Shown piece after piece: positions 28,033 through 36,607 of a DNA stretch of 64,000 bases. Position numbers and translations under genes: made by a program. Position 1 is the stretch's first letter. The number at the start of each line of letters is the position of its first letter. The notes below the pieces were generated by a model that searched no databases, had not been told where the DNA came from, and worked only from the letters and a program-made list of their open reading frames with translations. The stretch comes from Cyclobacterium xiamenense (GTDB lineage: Bacteria > Bacteroidota > Bacteroidia > Cytophagales > Cyclobacteriaceae), in the NCBI RefSeq assembly GCF_009467825.1, contig NZ_WIOK01000010.1, positions 1-64,000 on the forward strand, given 5' to 3'.

Positions 28033-28608
28033 TTACTCATAAAGTTCGACGATCATGTCGATTTCCACCGCGATATTGTTGGGTAGTGAACTCATGCCGA
28101 TTGCGGCCCGCGCATGCTTGCCCTTTTCGCCAAAAATCTCTACCATCAGGTCTGAAAAACCGTTGATTACCTGGGAGTGTTGCTTAAATGACGGATCGGC
28201 ATTGACCATCCCTTGCGCGCGTACGATATTCTTCACGCGGTTGAGGTCGCCTATTTCGGCCTTTAGAGAAGAAAGCAGGGAGATACCGGTAAACCGCGCA
28301 GCTTCGATCCCTTCTTCCAATTCCAATTCCGAGCCCAATTTGCCGATTACCTGACTGCCATCGGGTCGATCCGGTCCATGTCCGGCCAGGTACACCAAAT
28401 TCCCAACGGTCTTGGCCTTGAGGTAATTGGCCGTGGGCGGGTTGGGCAGGATCAGCTCGATGCCCAGATCGCGAAGGCGTTGTTCGGCGTCCAGGCCGTC
28501 ACTCTTCTGTTGCGTAGGAGCGGGGTCTTCCTGTACCTCAGAGGTCGGTTGCGTGCAGGAAAAGAGTGTCAGGATTGACAATGACAGGAATAATGCATAG
28601 TTTTTCAT
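28033..28608 (-). CDS. RidA-family (YjgF) lipoprotein, module A
   Basis: A 191-aa RidA/YjgF-family protein, whose members hydrolyse reactive 2-aminoacrylate-type enamines/imines to 2-oxo acids and ammonia. Unusually it has a lipoprotein signal (SILTLFSCTQ), so it should act in the periplasm. The domain covers residues ~45-191: NLVYLAGHGP, the active-site arginine in KHARAAIGMSSLP and the C-terminal VEIDMIVEL. It is the last gene of module A (two amidohydrolases, SelA-like PLP enzyme, RidA), 69 bp after the PLP gene. The copy at 54926-55456 is closely related (both share FGEKGKHAR and SLPNNIAVEI), pointing to module duplication. Confidence 0.9.
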   Translation of the reverse strand: MKNYALFLSLSILTLFSCTQPTSEVQEDPAPTQQKSDGLDAEQRLRDLGIELILPNPPTANYLKAKTVGNLVYLAGHGPDRPDGSQVIGKLGSELELEEGIEAARFTGISLLSSLKAEIGDLNRVKNIVRAQGMVNADPSFKQHSQVINGFSDLMVEIFGEKGKHARAAIGMSSLPNNIAVEIDMIVELYE

Positions 28609-28677
28609 ACAATTACTGGTTTTAAAGGTGGTGAAATCCGGTCATTTTGGGTGGATGGTTCGTTTCTTTCATGCTGC

Positions 28678-30291
28678 TTACGTGGCCAGTGGAGGGCCAG
28701 ACGGAACCATGATTCGTTCTCTTCTTGGCTGCGTTCCGGACTTTTTGGCGTTGAAACGAGCGGTTAGGTACTCTCCCATGAATACTTCTCCCTCCAGGCT
28801 TTCTCCCTGAAGCTTGCCGGTAAACATGAAGACCACCGAGTCGCCCGGTTTTCGGAAATTGCTTCGAAGGATAACCTTGTCTCCTTCGATACTTCCGTAG
28901 ATGTCCTGCTTGGCGAAATCACTCATGTGTGTGCCGTTTAGCCAGTTCTCGTCCTGACTCAAGACCCACTGATGGGTACTTTTGCTGCTAAAGAAAGTCA
29001 TTTCCACTTCCCAACTGCCACTGAGATCTCCAACCGGCGGGATCAGCGACTTGTCCGGAGCTTTTCGTTTTTCCGATAGTGTTTGGTGAATCCGGTCGGC
29101 GACTACTTTGGCTTCTCCCGCCTGCATTTGGTTGGGGCTGATGGTGATGGAGGTAAGCCCGTCCTGATTACGACTTCCCACGGCTATGCGTGGAGGGGTG
29201 CGACCAAAGCGCTCGGCCACTTCTTCGCCCGTTATCCGCAGCTGCTCCGGATCCCACAAGATTTGCAGCATGGGAGCTCGGTTGTTTAGGTCGAAGGGCT
29301 GGTTGATCTGAAAGCTGACCCCCTTGACCTTGGTTGCGCGGTCGGCGATCTGATTGAGCCATTCCATCCAGGTATCCCATTCTTTTTCGTGGTCACGGGT
29401 GGTCCAGGCTTCCACAGCGGCAAGCATGCCCAGCATTTCTTCCTTGCCCACTTTATTGTCTCGCCCTGGCCCATGATGAGGGGAGCTGGCCTGCCAGGCA
29501 GAAAGCATCAGGTCTTTTCTTCCCAATAACAGTCCGGCACACTGCGGTCCGCAAATGGCCTTTCCTCCGCTGTATGCCACCATGGTAGCGCCTCTTTCAA
29601 AGTGAACACAGGGAATCGTCAGATTTTCGGCAGCGGCATCCATTAGTATGGGTACCTCTTGGTCTTTGGCGATTCGGGCAATGTTCTCAAGTGACAACGG
29701 CTGTCCGGTAGCCGCTCCTCTCCCCGAGATCAGGTAGATCATTGCCGTTTTGGGATTAATGGCACGTTCCAACTCCTCGGGGCTATTGACTTCCACGATG
29801 GTCACTCCGACGTTTCGCACCGCGTGGTCGTAGACGTTACGCGAGTGTCGGGGAACGATCACTTCGGTTTTCTCCATTCCGGAGAGATCCGGGATACGCA
29901 GGAGTTTTTCCGGATTACCTCCTGTGACGCAGGCTGCGGTGGCGTGTTTCATGGCTGCTGCACAGCCAGCGGTGATGATGCCAAATTCCGCCTTGGTGAT
30001 TTCCGCCAGCCTTTCTCCGATTGCAAAGGCCAATTCATCGTATTGTACAAAGTTTTTTCCCGCCGCCGCCATGGCCTGATGCACCTCGGGTCGCTCGATG
30101 GAGCCACCGATGATGGTAAAGGTGCCCCGGCAGTTGATGATGGGCTCCACACCCAGGGAGCGGTAAATGTTTTCGTCAAGGGCCAGTGGGCCGATAGGCT
30201 TTTTTCGCTTTTCCAGTAAGGGCGACATGCCCATTAGGCTTCCACCTACAGGCAGTATGGCCAGGTTTTTAATCATTTCTCGTCTATCCAT
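28678..30291 (-). CDS. Tat-exported SelA-like PLP enzyme with C-terminal beta domain, module A
   Basis: A 537-aa fold-type I PLP enzyme of the SelA/DgaE-like group, whose characterised relatives are ammonia lyases acting on D-amino or amino-sugar acids. The N-terminus DRREMIKNLAILPVGGS looks like a twin-arginine signal, so the holoenzyme should be exported folded. The PLP lysine is K244 in SGGKAICGPQ; the ring aspartate is in PILMDAAAEN (about residue 218). Residues ~430-537 are an extra beta-rich domain (LSGSWEVEMTFF ... LQGESLEGEVFMGEY) that the paralogue at 53646-54869 lacks. The first 19 bp overlap the end of the upstream amidohydrolase gene, indicating coupling. The substrate is unknown. 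Confidence 0.88.
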   Translation of the reverse strand: MDRREMIKNLAILPVGGSLMGMSPLLEKRKKPIGPLALDENIYRSLGVEPIINCRGTFTIIGGSIERPEVHQAMAAAGKNFVQYDELAFAIGERLAEITKAEFGIITAGCAAAMKHATAACVTGGNPEKLLRIPDLSGMEKTEVIVPRHSRNVYDHAVRNVGVTIVEVNSPEELERAINPKTAMIYLISGRGAATGQPLSLENIARIAKDQEVPILMDAAAENLTIPCVHFERGATMVAYSGGKAICGPQCAGLLLGRKDLMLSAWQASSPHHGPGRDNKVGKEEMLGMLAAVEAWTTRDHEKEWDTWMEWLNQIADRATKVKGVSFQINQPFDLNNRAPMLQILWDPEQLRITGEEVAERFGRTPPRIAVGSRNQDGLTSITISPNQMQAGEAKVVADRIHQTLSEKRKAPDKSLIPPVGDLSGSWEVEMTFFSSKSTHQWVLSQDENWLNGTHMSDFAKQDIYGSIEGDKVILRSNFRKPGDSVVFMFTGKLQGESLEGEVFMGEYLTARFNAKKSGTQPRRERIMVPSGPPLAT

Positions 30292-31520
30292 AACATGTTT
30301 TCGTTATACGTTTTTGCTGTCAGACCATTCAGGTCGTACACGACCTTGCCACCTTTCATGGTCAGCTCTGCTTCCAATTTGTATTTTCCGGCAATCCGGT
30401 TTCCGGCAGCGTCAACGAAGCCGAATTCGCCTTCGTGCAGTTTCAGTAGGGCCAAATCCGCTACCGCTCCTTCGCTCAAATGCCCCAGGTCTGGTCGTTG
30501 TATGGCTTGGGCTGCCTGCCAGGAAGCCCGTTTGATGACTTCTTCTGTTTCCATACCCATGGCAATGAATTTGGACATCACATTCAGGATATTTTTCATT
30601 CCCGCGTTCATGCTAAACCGGTGCAGGTCTGTGCCGAAAGTATGGGGGACAAGGCCTTGCCGCAGGGCAGGAATGGCCTGACTAAACCAGAACCCGGCTC
30701 CGCCATGCCCCACATCGAAGATGATTCCCCGCTCGTAGGCCGTTTGTACGAAGGGTCGCAAGCGGCCTTTTTCATCGACGATGGGCATGCGCTCGTCAAT
30801 CTCCTCAAAACTGTGGGTCAGGATATCTCCTGGCCGCATTTTTTCGAGCTGCTTGGCCAGGGTGTACTGCGGTAAATGGCATTCCACCAATAGCGGTTTT
30901 TTGGCCGTTTCTGCAGCCAGCAGCGCCCGGTCAAAGGGTAACCATTCCTCACCTGTGTAGTGGCCTATTTTTATGCCAACCAAATGATCCGGATACTTCT
31001 GGATCATTTTCACAGCCATTTCGGCATCCATGTCTTCCAGGTTTTCCTGGCTGGGATTGCCGCTCATGCCCGAACCGGCAATGTTTAAGAAGGCCAATAC
31101 CCGGGTTTGGGAGGCGTCAATGACGTTTTTTTTGAAGGTCTCAAAGTTTCTCCACCCGGAAGTACCGGCATCCACTACCGTGGTGACACCCGAGCGAAAC
31201 GAAAAGTCATCCGGCGAAACGCTGGAAAAACCATCCGCAAAGGTACGCGCCTTACTGCCTACAAATACGTGGGTGTGCGTATCGATGAGGCCTGGACATA
31301 GAATCAGCCCGGAAGCATCAATCACTTTCTTTGCCCGATCGGAACCGATGGAGGGGGCAACCTGCGCAATTTTTCCGTTCGCTATCCCCAGATCCAGGGT
31401 ATCCTGCCGGGCATTTCTGGCATCGATCAGGTACGCGTTCTGGATCAATAGGTCAAATTCCTGACCGAAAAGGGGGATACCAAGGGTCATCCCAAGGAAA
31501 AACAGAACGCAATGTTTCAT
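30273..31520 (-). CDS. Secreted amidohydrolase/deacetylase (COG3964-like), module A copy 2
   Basis: A 415-aa amidohydrolase-superfamily TIM barrel with a Sec signal (cleavage after LFGQ). Metal-site motifs: PGLIDTHTHVFVG (HxH, about residues 75-87), VGIKIGHYTGEEW (carboxylated-lysine strand), ILTHSFEE (His of strand 6) and TDLHRFSMN (Asp of strand 8), plus FDVGHGGAGFWF. Characterised COG3964 members deacetylate N- or O-acetylated acids and were often misnamed dihydroorotases. The strand-5 position reads LVECHLPQ where I expect VHIG-type sequence. It follows the first amidohydrolase by 10 bp and overlaps the PLP enzyme gene. Confidence 0.88.
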   Translation of the reverse strand: MKHCVLFFLGMTLGIPLFGQEFDLLIQNAYLIDARNARQDTLDLGIANGKIAQVAPSIGSDRAKKVIDASGLILCPGLIDTHTHVFVGSKARTFADGFSSVSPDDFSFRSGVTTVVDAGTSGWRNFETFKKNVIDASQTRVLAFLNIAGSGMSGNPSQENLEDMDAEMAVKMIQKYPDHLVGIKIGHYTGEEWLPFDRALLAAETAKKPLLVECHLPQYTLAKQLEKMRPGDILTHSFEEIDERMPIVDEKGRLRPFVQTAYERGIIFDVGHGGAGFWFSQAIPALRQGLVPHTFGTDLHRFSMNAGMKNILNVMSKFIAMGMETEEVIKRASWQAAQAIQRPDLGHLSEGAVADLALLKLHEGEFGFVDAAGNRIAGKYKLEAELTMKGGKVVYDLNGLTAKTYNENMLWIDEK

Positions 31521-31530
31521 TCGTAGTGGG

Positions 31531-32820
31531 TTATCGGTTGCTAAGTTCGGATTCCCAGTAGGGTGCGCTCATACCATTTAGATCCCAGACAATTCTGCCT
31601 GCCCGCAAGGTGAGTTCGGTTTCCAATCGCTTATCTCCATCGATTTTTGTTCGCCGGATGTCCTGAAAGCCAAAGTTTCCTTCCACCAGGCGAAATACCG
31701 CAATGTCTGCTTCGGACCCTACGTCCAGGTTTCCCAAATCCTTTCGATTGATTACCTGTGCGGGCATCCAGGTGGCTCGTTCGATCACCTCTTCCAGGCT
31801 CAGTCCCATATTCATAAATTTGGACAATAGGTTGGCCATGTCTTTAAAGCCTCCATTCATGCTGTCTTTGTGCAGGTCTGAACTGATCACATCCGGCAAA
31901 AAGCCCTGCTCGATGGCGGGAATGGCTTGCCGAAAAGAAAAGGCACCGCCTCCATGGCCCACATCGAAGCGAATTCCTTTCTCCTGCGCCTGAAGAATAA
32001 AGGGTTTTAGTTTTAGCTGCTCATCTACTATGGTCTCCCGGTTGGCGGGTCCGTAGGAAAAGGTATGGGTAAAAATATCGCCCGGCCGCAGGTGTTCCAT
32101 AAATAAGGATTCAATGGAATTAGGGGGTTGGTGCTCGCCAAAATCAACCATCACAGGTACCTGGGCCAGCTTTCCCGCTTCTACGGCGATGTCTACCTGG
32201 GTAAAATCTCCCCAGTAATGAGCGGATTTAATACCGACCAGGATGTCCGGATACAAGCGGCGAATCATGTTCGCCGTCATGGTCGGATTCATGTCCATCA
32301 CATCTTGCTCTTCATACCTTCCGTACATGCCGGTGCCAACGATGTTTAAAAAAGCCAGTACCCGGGTTTGCGCCCGGTCGATGGTTTGTTTTTTGAACTG
32401 GCGGAAATTTCGCCATCCGGAAGACCCGGCATCGACCACGGTGGTAACGCCGGAGCGGAAGGTGAACCCATCTGGCGGAAGGCTGGTTAGACCATTGGCA
32501 ATGTAGGAATCCGTATCGGCCCCGTGAAATACGTGTACGTGCATGTCTACCAGCCCCGGCGTAAGGTACAGTCCTTTAATGTCCAGGACTTTTTTTGCTG
32601 CACTGGCAGGAATGTTTTTTTCGACTTTTACGATCGTCTTGCCAGTGATGCCCAGGTCCATGGGTTCGTTAATCCCATTTTTGGGATCCAGTACGTGACC
32701 ACCTTTTAGCAGCAGGTCAATGTCCTGTGCAAGGACCGATGTCGATAAAAACAGCAGCAATACGACAAGCACTTGCAGGCTGCGGCGCAGGGTATCGATA
32801 GAGAAGAGGAGTGCGTTCAA
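31531..32820 (-). CDS. Secreted amidohydrolase/deacetylase (COG3964-like), module A copy 1
   Basis: A 429-aa paralogue of the next gene, first of module A. The best start is a TTG at 32820, since no later ATG keeps the signal peptide (LQVLVVLLLFLSTSVLAQ). Motifs: TPGLVDMHVHVFHG (HxH), LVGIKSAHYWGDF (lysine strand), MVDFGEHQPP at strand 5 (Asp rather than His), IFTHTFSYG and SSDLHKDSMNGG. FDVGHGGGAFSF is intact. The gap to the following gene is 10 bp. Its upstream region faces the divergent Nramp-like transporter gene (194 bp between them), so a shared regulatory region is likely. Confidence 0.87.
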   Translation of the reverse strand: MNALLFSIDTLRRSLQVLVVLLLFLSTSVLAQDIDLLLKGGHVLDPKNGINEPMDLGITGKTIVKVEKNIPASAAKKVLDIKGLYLTPGLVDMHVHVFHGADTDSYIANGLTSLPPDGFTFRSGVTTVVDAGSSGWRNFRQFKKQTIDRAQTRVLAFLNIVGTGMYGRYEEQDVMDMNPTMTANMIRRLYPDILVGIKSAHYWGDFTQVDIAVEAGKLAQVPVMVDFGEHQPPNSIESLFMEHLRPGDIFTHTFSYGPANRETIVDEQLKLKPFILQAQEKGIRFDVGHGGGAFSFRQAIPAIEQGFLPDVISSDLHKDSMNGGFKDMANLLSKFMNMGLSLEEVIERATWMPAQVINRKDLGNLDVGSEADIAVFRLVEGNFGFQDIRRTKIDGDKRLETELTLRAGRIVWDLNGMSAPYWESELSNR

Positions 32821-33014
32821 GGAGAAATGGATTTTGGGTGTAACAAGCAGTTAACGGTGGAATTTCTAACGAGAAGTACGGAAATATTGCAAAAAAAAAT
32901 GTTTTAACAAAGCCCTATTTTATAAATAGACAGGCAAAAAGGACTTTCGCTTTTTATTGAGGATAAAAATAGTCAAATTAACGGCTTGCAAACCGAATTA
33001 TATCCCGTCCTGCT

Positions 33015-34301
33015 ATGAACACAGCAAATAATACACCCAAAAAGAACCTTCTGCAAAAAGTTTGGCTTTGGATGCTTGGAATTGGGCCTGGAATTTTCTG
33101 CATTGGCTACACGATTGGTACCGGTAGCGTCACATCCATGGCCAAGGCTGGCAGCCAATTTGGGATGCAGTTGCTCTGGGTATTGGTGCTCAGCTGCGTG
33201 TTTTCCTGGGTGCTGATGGAAGCCTATGGAAGGTACGCCGTTATCACCGGCCAAACGTCCATTTATAGCTTCAAAACCAAACTAAAGGGAGGGAAATGGA
33301 TTTCTATCCTGGTGGTGGGAGGCATCATTTTGGCGCAGTGGAACTCCCTTTCCGGTATCCTGGGTTTGAGTGCCAATGCTATTTACGAGATGGTTGTGTT
33401 GTTTTTTCCGGGCGTTTCGGGAGATTCCTATTGGCCGGTGCTGGGCATTGCCATTGGGTTGATCGTCTTAATGTATGCCTTGCTGTTGGTGGGCCAGTAT
33501 TCGTTTTTCGAAAAGGTATTGATCGTGTTTGTGACGGTCATGGGGATTTCGTTCATCATTTCCATGTTTGTGGTATTGCCGGACCCGGGGCAAATGCTTG
33601 CTGGACTTGTCCCCTCTGTTCCAGATGTGGCGGGCGGAAAACTCCTGGTAGCGGCTTTCGTGGGGACTACCATGGCAGCTCCTACCTTCGTTGTACGGCC
33701 CTTGTTGATGAAGGGAAAAGGCTGGGGCCCTAGCCATACGGCCGAACAATCCAAAGATGCCTGGATAAGCGCATTGCTTATGCTGGTTATTAACTTGTCG
33801 ATCATGGCAGCTGCCACCGGGGCGCTGTATGCGGAAGGTAAGACCATCGAAAAAGTGATGGACATGGTGTACACCCTGGAGCCGGTGGCAGGGAAATTTG
33901 CCGTGGCCCTCTTTATGACCGGAGCACTGAGTGCCGGTCTCTCGTCTGTTTTTCCGATCTTGATGGTGGCCCCGCTGTTGGTGGCTGATTACAAAGAGGG
34001 AGAACTGGATACGCGTTCCCGCCGATTCAAAATATTGACGGGGTTTGCCTGCCTGGTTGGGCTAACGGTTCCTATCTTGGGAGCAAATCCAATTTTTGCC
34101 CAAATAGTAACACAGGTGGCGGCGGTATTCGTATTGCCGCTGGTGATTGCCTGCATGCTTTACCTTATCAATCAAAAACAGCTGATGGGCACCCATCGCG
34201 CAGGCATCTGGCTCAATCTGGGCCTGGTAGCATCTTTGGTTTTTGCCTGCATCATTTCCTACACGGGGTATTTGGCCTTGATGGAATTGGTCAGGGGGTA
34301 A
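33015..34301 (+). CDS. Nramp-related membrane transporter lacking the canonical metal motifs
   Basis: A 428-aa inner-membrane protein of the Nramp/APC fold with about 11 hydrophobic segments. The first helix reads IGPGIFCIGYTIGTGSVTSM: the Asp-Pro-Gly-Asn metal motif of true Nramp is replaced by a GTGS-type sequence. The sixth helix (AAFVGTTMAAPTFVVRP) likewise lacks the usual Met-Pro-His. A divalent-metal role is therefore doubtful; a small organic solute is possible. It is divergent from the secreted amidohydrolases of module A (194 bp shared upstream) and convergent with the dehydrogenase gene 10 bp downstream, so it may import a product of that module. Confidence 0.82.
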   Translation: MNTANNTPKKNLLQKVWLWMLGIGPGIFCIGYTIGTGSVTSMAKAGSQFGMQLLWVLVLSCVFSWVLMEAYGRYAVITGQTSIYSFKTKLKGGKWISILVVGGIILAQWNSLSGILGLSANAIYEMVVLFFPGVSGDSYWPVLGIAIGLIVLMYALLLVGQYSFFEKVLIVFVTVMGISFIISMFVVLPDPGQMLAGLVPSVPDVAGGKLLVAAFVGTTMAAPTFVVRPLLMKGKGWGPSHTAEQSKDAWISALLMLVINLSIMAAATGALYAEGKTIEKVMDMVYTLEPVAGKFAVALFMTGALSAGLSSVFPILMVAPLLVADYKEGELDTRSRRFKILTGFACLVGLTVPILGANPIFAQIVTQVAAVFVLPLVIACMLYLINQKQLMGTHRAGIWLNLGLVASLVFACIISYTGYLALMELVRG

Positions 34302-34311
34302 TTCCCAGTTT

Positions 34312-36057
34312 CTACGGAGTATCGGAGCGCAGCGCGGCTACCTCTTCGGGCAGGACTGCACCGGCCTGATTGCCGAAATTCTCCCGGATAAAGGTGAGTA
34401 CACTTGCAATTTGTGTATCGTCGAGGAATCCATGGGCTGGCATGACGTTGTCGTATCGTTCGCCGTTCACTTCTATTTCCCCATCCAATCCCTGAAGTAC
34501 GATCCGAATCAGGCGTTCTTTGTCACCCGAGACCCAGTCGGTCTGGTGGAGTCCAGGTATTCTTCCGCTGGCTCCTTTTCCATCCCGCTGGTGACAGGGT
34601 GCGCAATAGGTGGAGTAGACTTTATTTCCGGTTGGCTGTTGCCCTCGGTCGAGGTTGTCTTTTTCCGGATCGGGTCTGCGTACATTTGGCAGTAGTTTTT
34701 GCTCCTCCATGGCGGCGAGTTGCGCATCCCCAAAATTGGTTTTATCTCCGGTGTACAGAATGCGCCAGATTCGTCCCTTGTTGGAATCCGAAATGTAGAG
34801 CGAGCCGTCCGGGCCTTCGGCGAGTCCCATGGGGCGAAATTCGGCATCACTTACGTTGACGATGGGGTCGGTTCCTGCAAATCCATTGGCGAAAACTTCC
34901 CATTCCCCGGTGGCTTGTCCGTTTTCAAAAGGGACAAAGGCCACAAAATAGCCGGACTGTGGATAGGGGGCTCTGTTGGTGGACCCGTGGAAGGCGACAA
35001 AAGCCCCTCCCTTGTACCGTTCCGGAAACTGATCGCCTTTATAAAACAGCAAATCGTTGGGAGCCCAGTGACCCGGAAAACCCATCACCGGATCGTCCAT
35101 CCCTTCACACCTCCCGGTTATTTTTCCATCCCCCCCGTATTCGGGAGCCAGCACTTTTTTCCCTTGTATATGGTCGTAATAGCAATAGGGCCAGCCGTAA
35201 TCTCCCCCTTCTCGTACCCGGATAAATTCCTCCGACGGCAAAATTGCGCTCTCCCAGGGGGTAAATGTTTCGGGATACAACAGGTGCAGGTTGTCCCGGC
35301 CATGCATGAGCAGGTACAGTTCTTCGTCTTCGGGATGGTAATCCATGGCTACTACGCTGCGAATACCGGTCGCATACAATTCACCATCCTTTTGGGTCAT
35401 ACCCAGTTTGTCTTTCGGAAACTTCCATACCCCGCCGTGTTCGATTAGTTCGGGGCAGGGGTCCAGGCCCTCGGAGCCCGGTATGCCCCCCGGTTTATTC
35501 ACCAGGTCCTGGCAGGCATTGGAGGGGCTGCCGAAGGGAACGTATAAGTTGCCTTCGTTGTCAAAGGACATCGGTTTGGTGATGTGCCAGTGAATCCCGT
35601 GTTCGTGGTCATCGGTCAGCACCACCTCCATGGGGCTATCCGGAACCAGTTTTCCAGGCTCAAGTCGGCTGCGGTACACCACCCTTGCGGCGCTGTAGTA
35701 GAGGTAGCCCTCGTGAATTCGCATGCCGTTGGCCAGGCTCCCTTCGTCTTTGTATGCACCGAAATAGCGGATGATATCTGCTTTTCCGTCTCCGGTGGTA
35801 TCCCGAAGTGCCACGTTGCTACCGGTCTCTTTTGCATACCGCAGTTTTACATAAATGTCCCCATTATCATTGACAGCAAGATGCCTCCCCCGCCCGATGC
35901 TATCTACTACGACCAGGGCGCCAAATCCTTCCGGAAGCGTAAGTCCGCCATTGTCCGCATCTGCGATTGGAAGCGGGGCCTGGCAGGAGGAAACACAAAA
36001 AGTAAGGAGTGCCAGGCTGAAGAAAAAACAATAACAACTGGAAAGTGAGTGATTCAT
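34312..36057 (-). CDS. Sorbosone dehydrogenase-like lipoprotein fused to cytochrome c, copy A
   Basis: A 581-aa exported protein with a lipoprotein signal (LLTFCVSSCQ). Residues ~30-440 form a beta-propeller of the PQQ-type sugar dehydrogenase (glucose/sorbosone dehydrogenase) group, with phrases such as LPEGFGALVVVDSIGRGRHL, the GIRSVVAMDYHPEDEE strand, and the ASLYISDSNKG-like PDGSLYISDSNKGRIWRI. A C-terminal cytochrome c domain (about 485-565) has the heme motif CAPCH and the axial methionine in NVMPAHGF. It probably oxidises a sugar or aldehyde in the periplasm and passes electrons to the respiratory chain. A second copy lies at 57560-59329. Whether it binds PQQ is not shown. Confidence 0.9.
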   Translation of the reverse strand: MNHSLSSCYCFFFSLALLTFCVSSCQAPLPIADADNGGLTLPEGFGALVVVDSIGRGRHLAVNDNGDIYVKLRYAKETGSNVALRDTTGDGKADIIRYFGAYKDEGSLANGMRIHEGYLYYSAARVVYRSRLEPGKLVPDSPMEVVLTDDHEHGIHWHITKPMSFDNEGNLYVPFGSPSNACQDLVNKPGGIPGSEGLDPCPELIEHGGVWKFPKDKLGMTQKDGELYATGIRSVVAMDYHPEDEELYLLMHGRDNLHLLYPETFTPWESAILPSEEFIRVREGGDYGWPYCYYDHIQGKKVLAPEYGGDGKITGRCEGMDDPVMGFPGHWAPNDLLFYKGDQFPERYKGGAFVAFHGSTNRAPYPQSGYFVAFVPFENGQATGEWEVFANGFAGTDPIVNVSDAEFRPMGLAEGPDGSLYISDSNKGRIWRILYTGDKTNFGDAQLAAMEEQKLLPNVRRPDPEKDNLDRGQQPTGNKVYSTYCAPCHQRDGKGASGRIPGLHQTDWVSGDKERLIRIVLQGLDGEIEVNGERYDNVMPAHGFLDDTQIASVLTFIRENFGNQAGAVLPEEVAALRSDTP

Positions 36058-36523
36058 AGCTTCGTAGCAAATTTTTGGGGATAATTAGTAAAAAATGCGC
36101 AGGAATACAATAGAAGGTTATGCGAAATGCTAAAAATTGGAATAATCCAATAAATACGGGGCGTTTTTGAATGGCTATTCGGTTTTAGTATCGAAATAAA
36201 ATGCAAGGTTTTACTGAAAAAATCGCCTATAATATCTCTTAAAAGTGACTTGACTTAATGAAAATAGTTAAAGAGTTAGGCGATTGCTTTGACTGGTTTT
36301 TCAAATGAAGTGTGCACAAAGATTAAAAAAATTATTTCAAAGGTGATTCGGTTGCTTGTTAATTAAATTTTACTTAATATTAGCCCCAAAATCACCCCGA
36401 GCTAGCCAGCCTATCAGACCTTATTGTGTAAGATTTGTGTGAAAATCAAATTCTCAAGAATAAGAATGATACAAAAAACTACAAATTAAAAGGTATTTGT
36501 TTTCGGAGCGTTTCCGGAAGGGT

Positions 36524-36542
36524 ACTGTCGATTTCCGACAGT
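36524..36542 (+). promoter_or_regulatory. Hairpin in the susC leader
   Basis: ACTGTCG (36524-36530) and CGACAGT (36536-36542) are a perfect 7-bp inverted repeat with a 5-nt loop, 66 bp before the susC ATG. It is not followed by a T tract, so it is more likely an operator or RNA structure than a terminator. Confidence 0.4.
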
Positions 36543-36561
36543 GACGGTTACAGTTAAACTA

Positions 36562-36577
36562 TTGGAACACATTCCAA
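36562..36577 (+). promoter_or_regulatory. Palindrome upstream of susC
   Basis: TTGGAA-CACA-TTCCAA is a perfect 6+4+6 palindrome ending 30 bp before the susC start, a possible binding site for a dimeric regulator or an RNA hairpin. Function is inferred. Confidence 0.35.
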
Positions 36578-36607
36578 CATCCAATTCAATCAATTGTTTA
36601 TTTACTT

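Larger units (their letters stand above)
36058..36607. promoter_or_regulatory. Intergenic control region of susC and the dehydrogenase gene
   Basis: About 550 bp of AT-rich DNA between divergent genes, without an ORF. It should hold the promoters of both. Just ahead of susC are two inverted repeats (36524-36542 and 36562-36577, listed separately). TTG followed after ~19 nt by TATTAG near 36359-36390 is a weak match to a Bacteroidota promoter. Confidence 0.5.

Noticed and set aside
33015-34301. Calling the transporter MntH (Mn/Fe importer)
   Set aside because: The DPGN and MPH metal motifs are missing, so a metal function is not supported.
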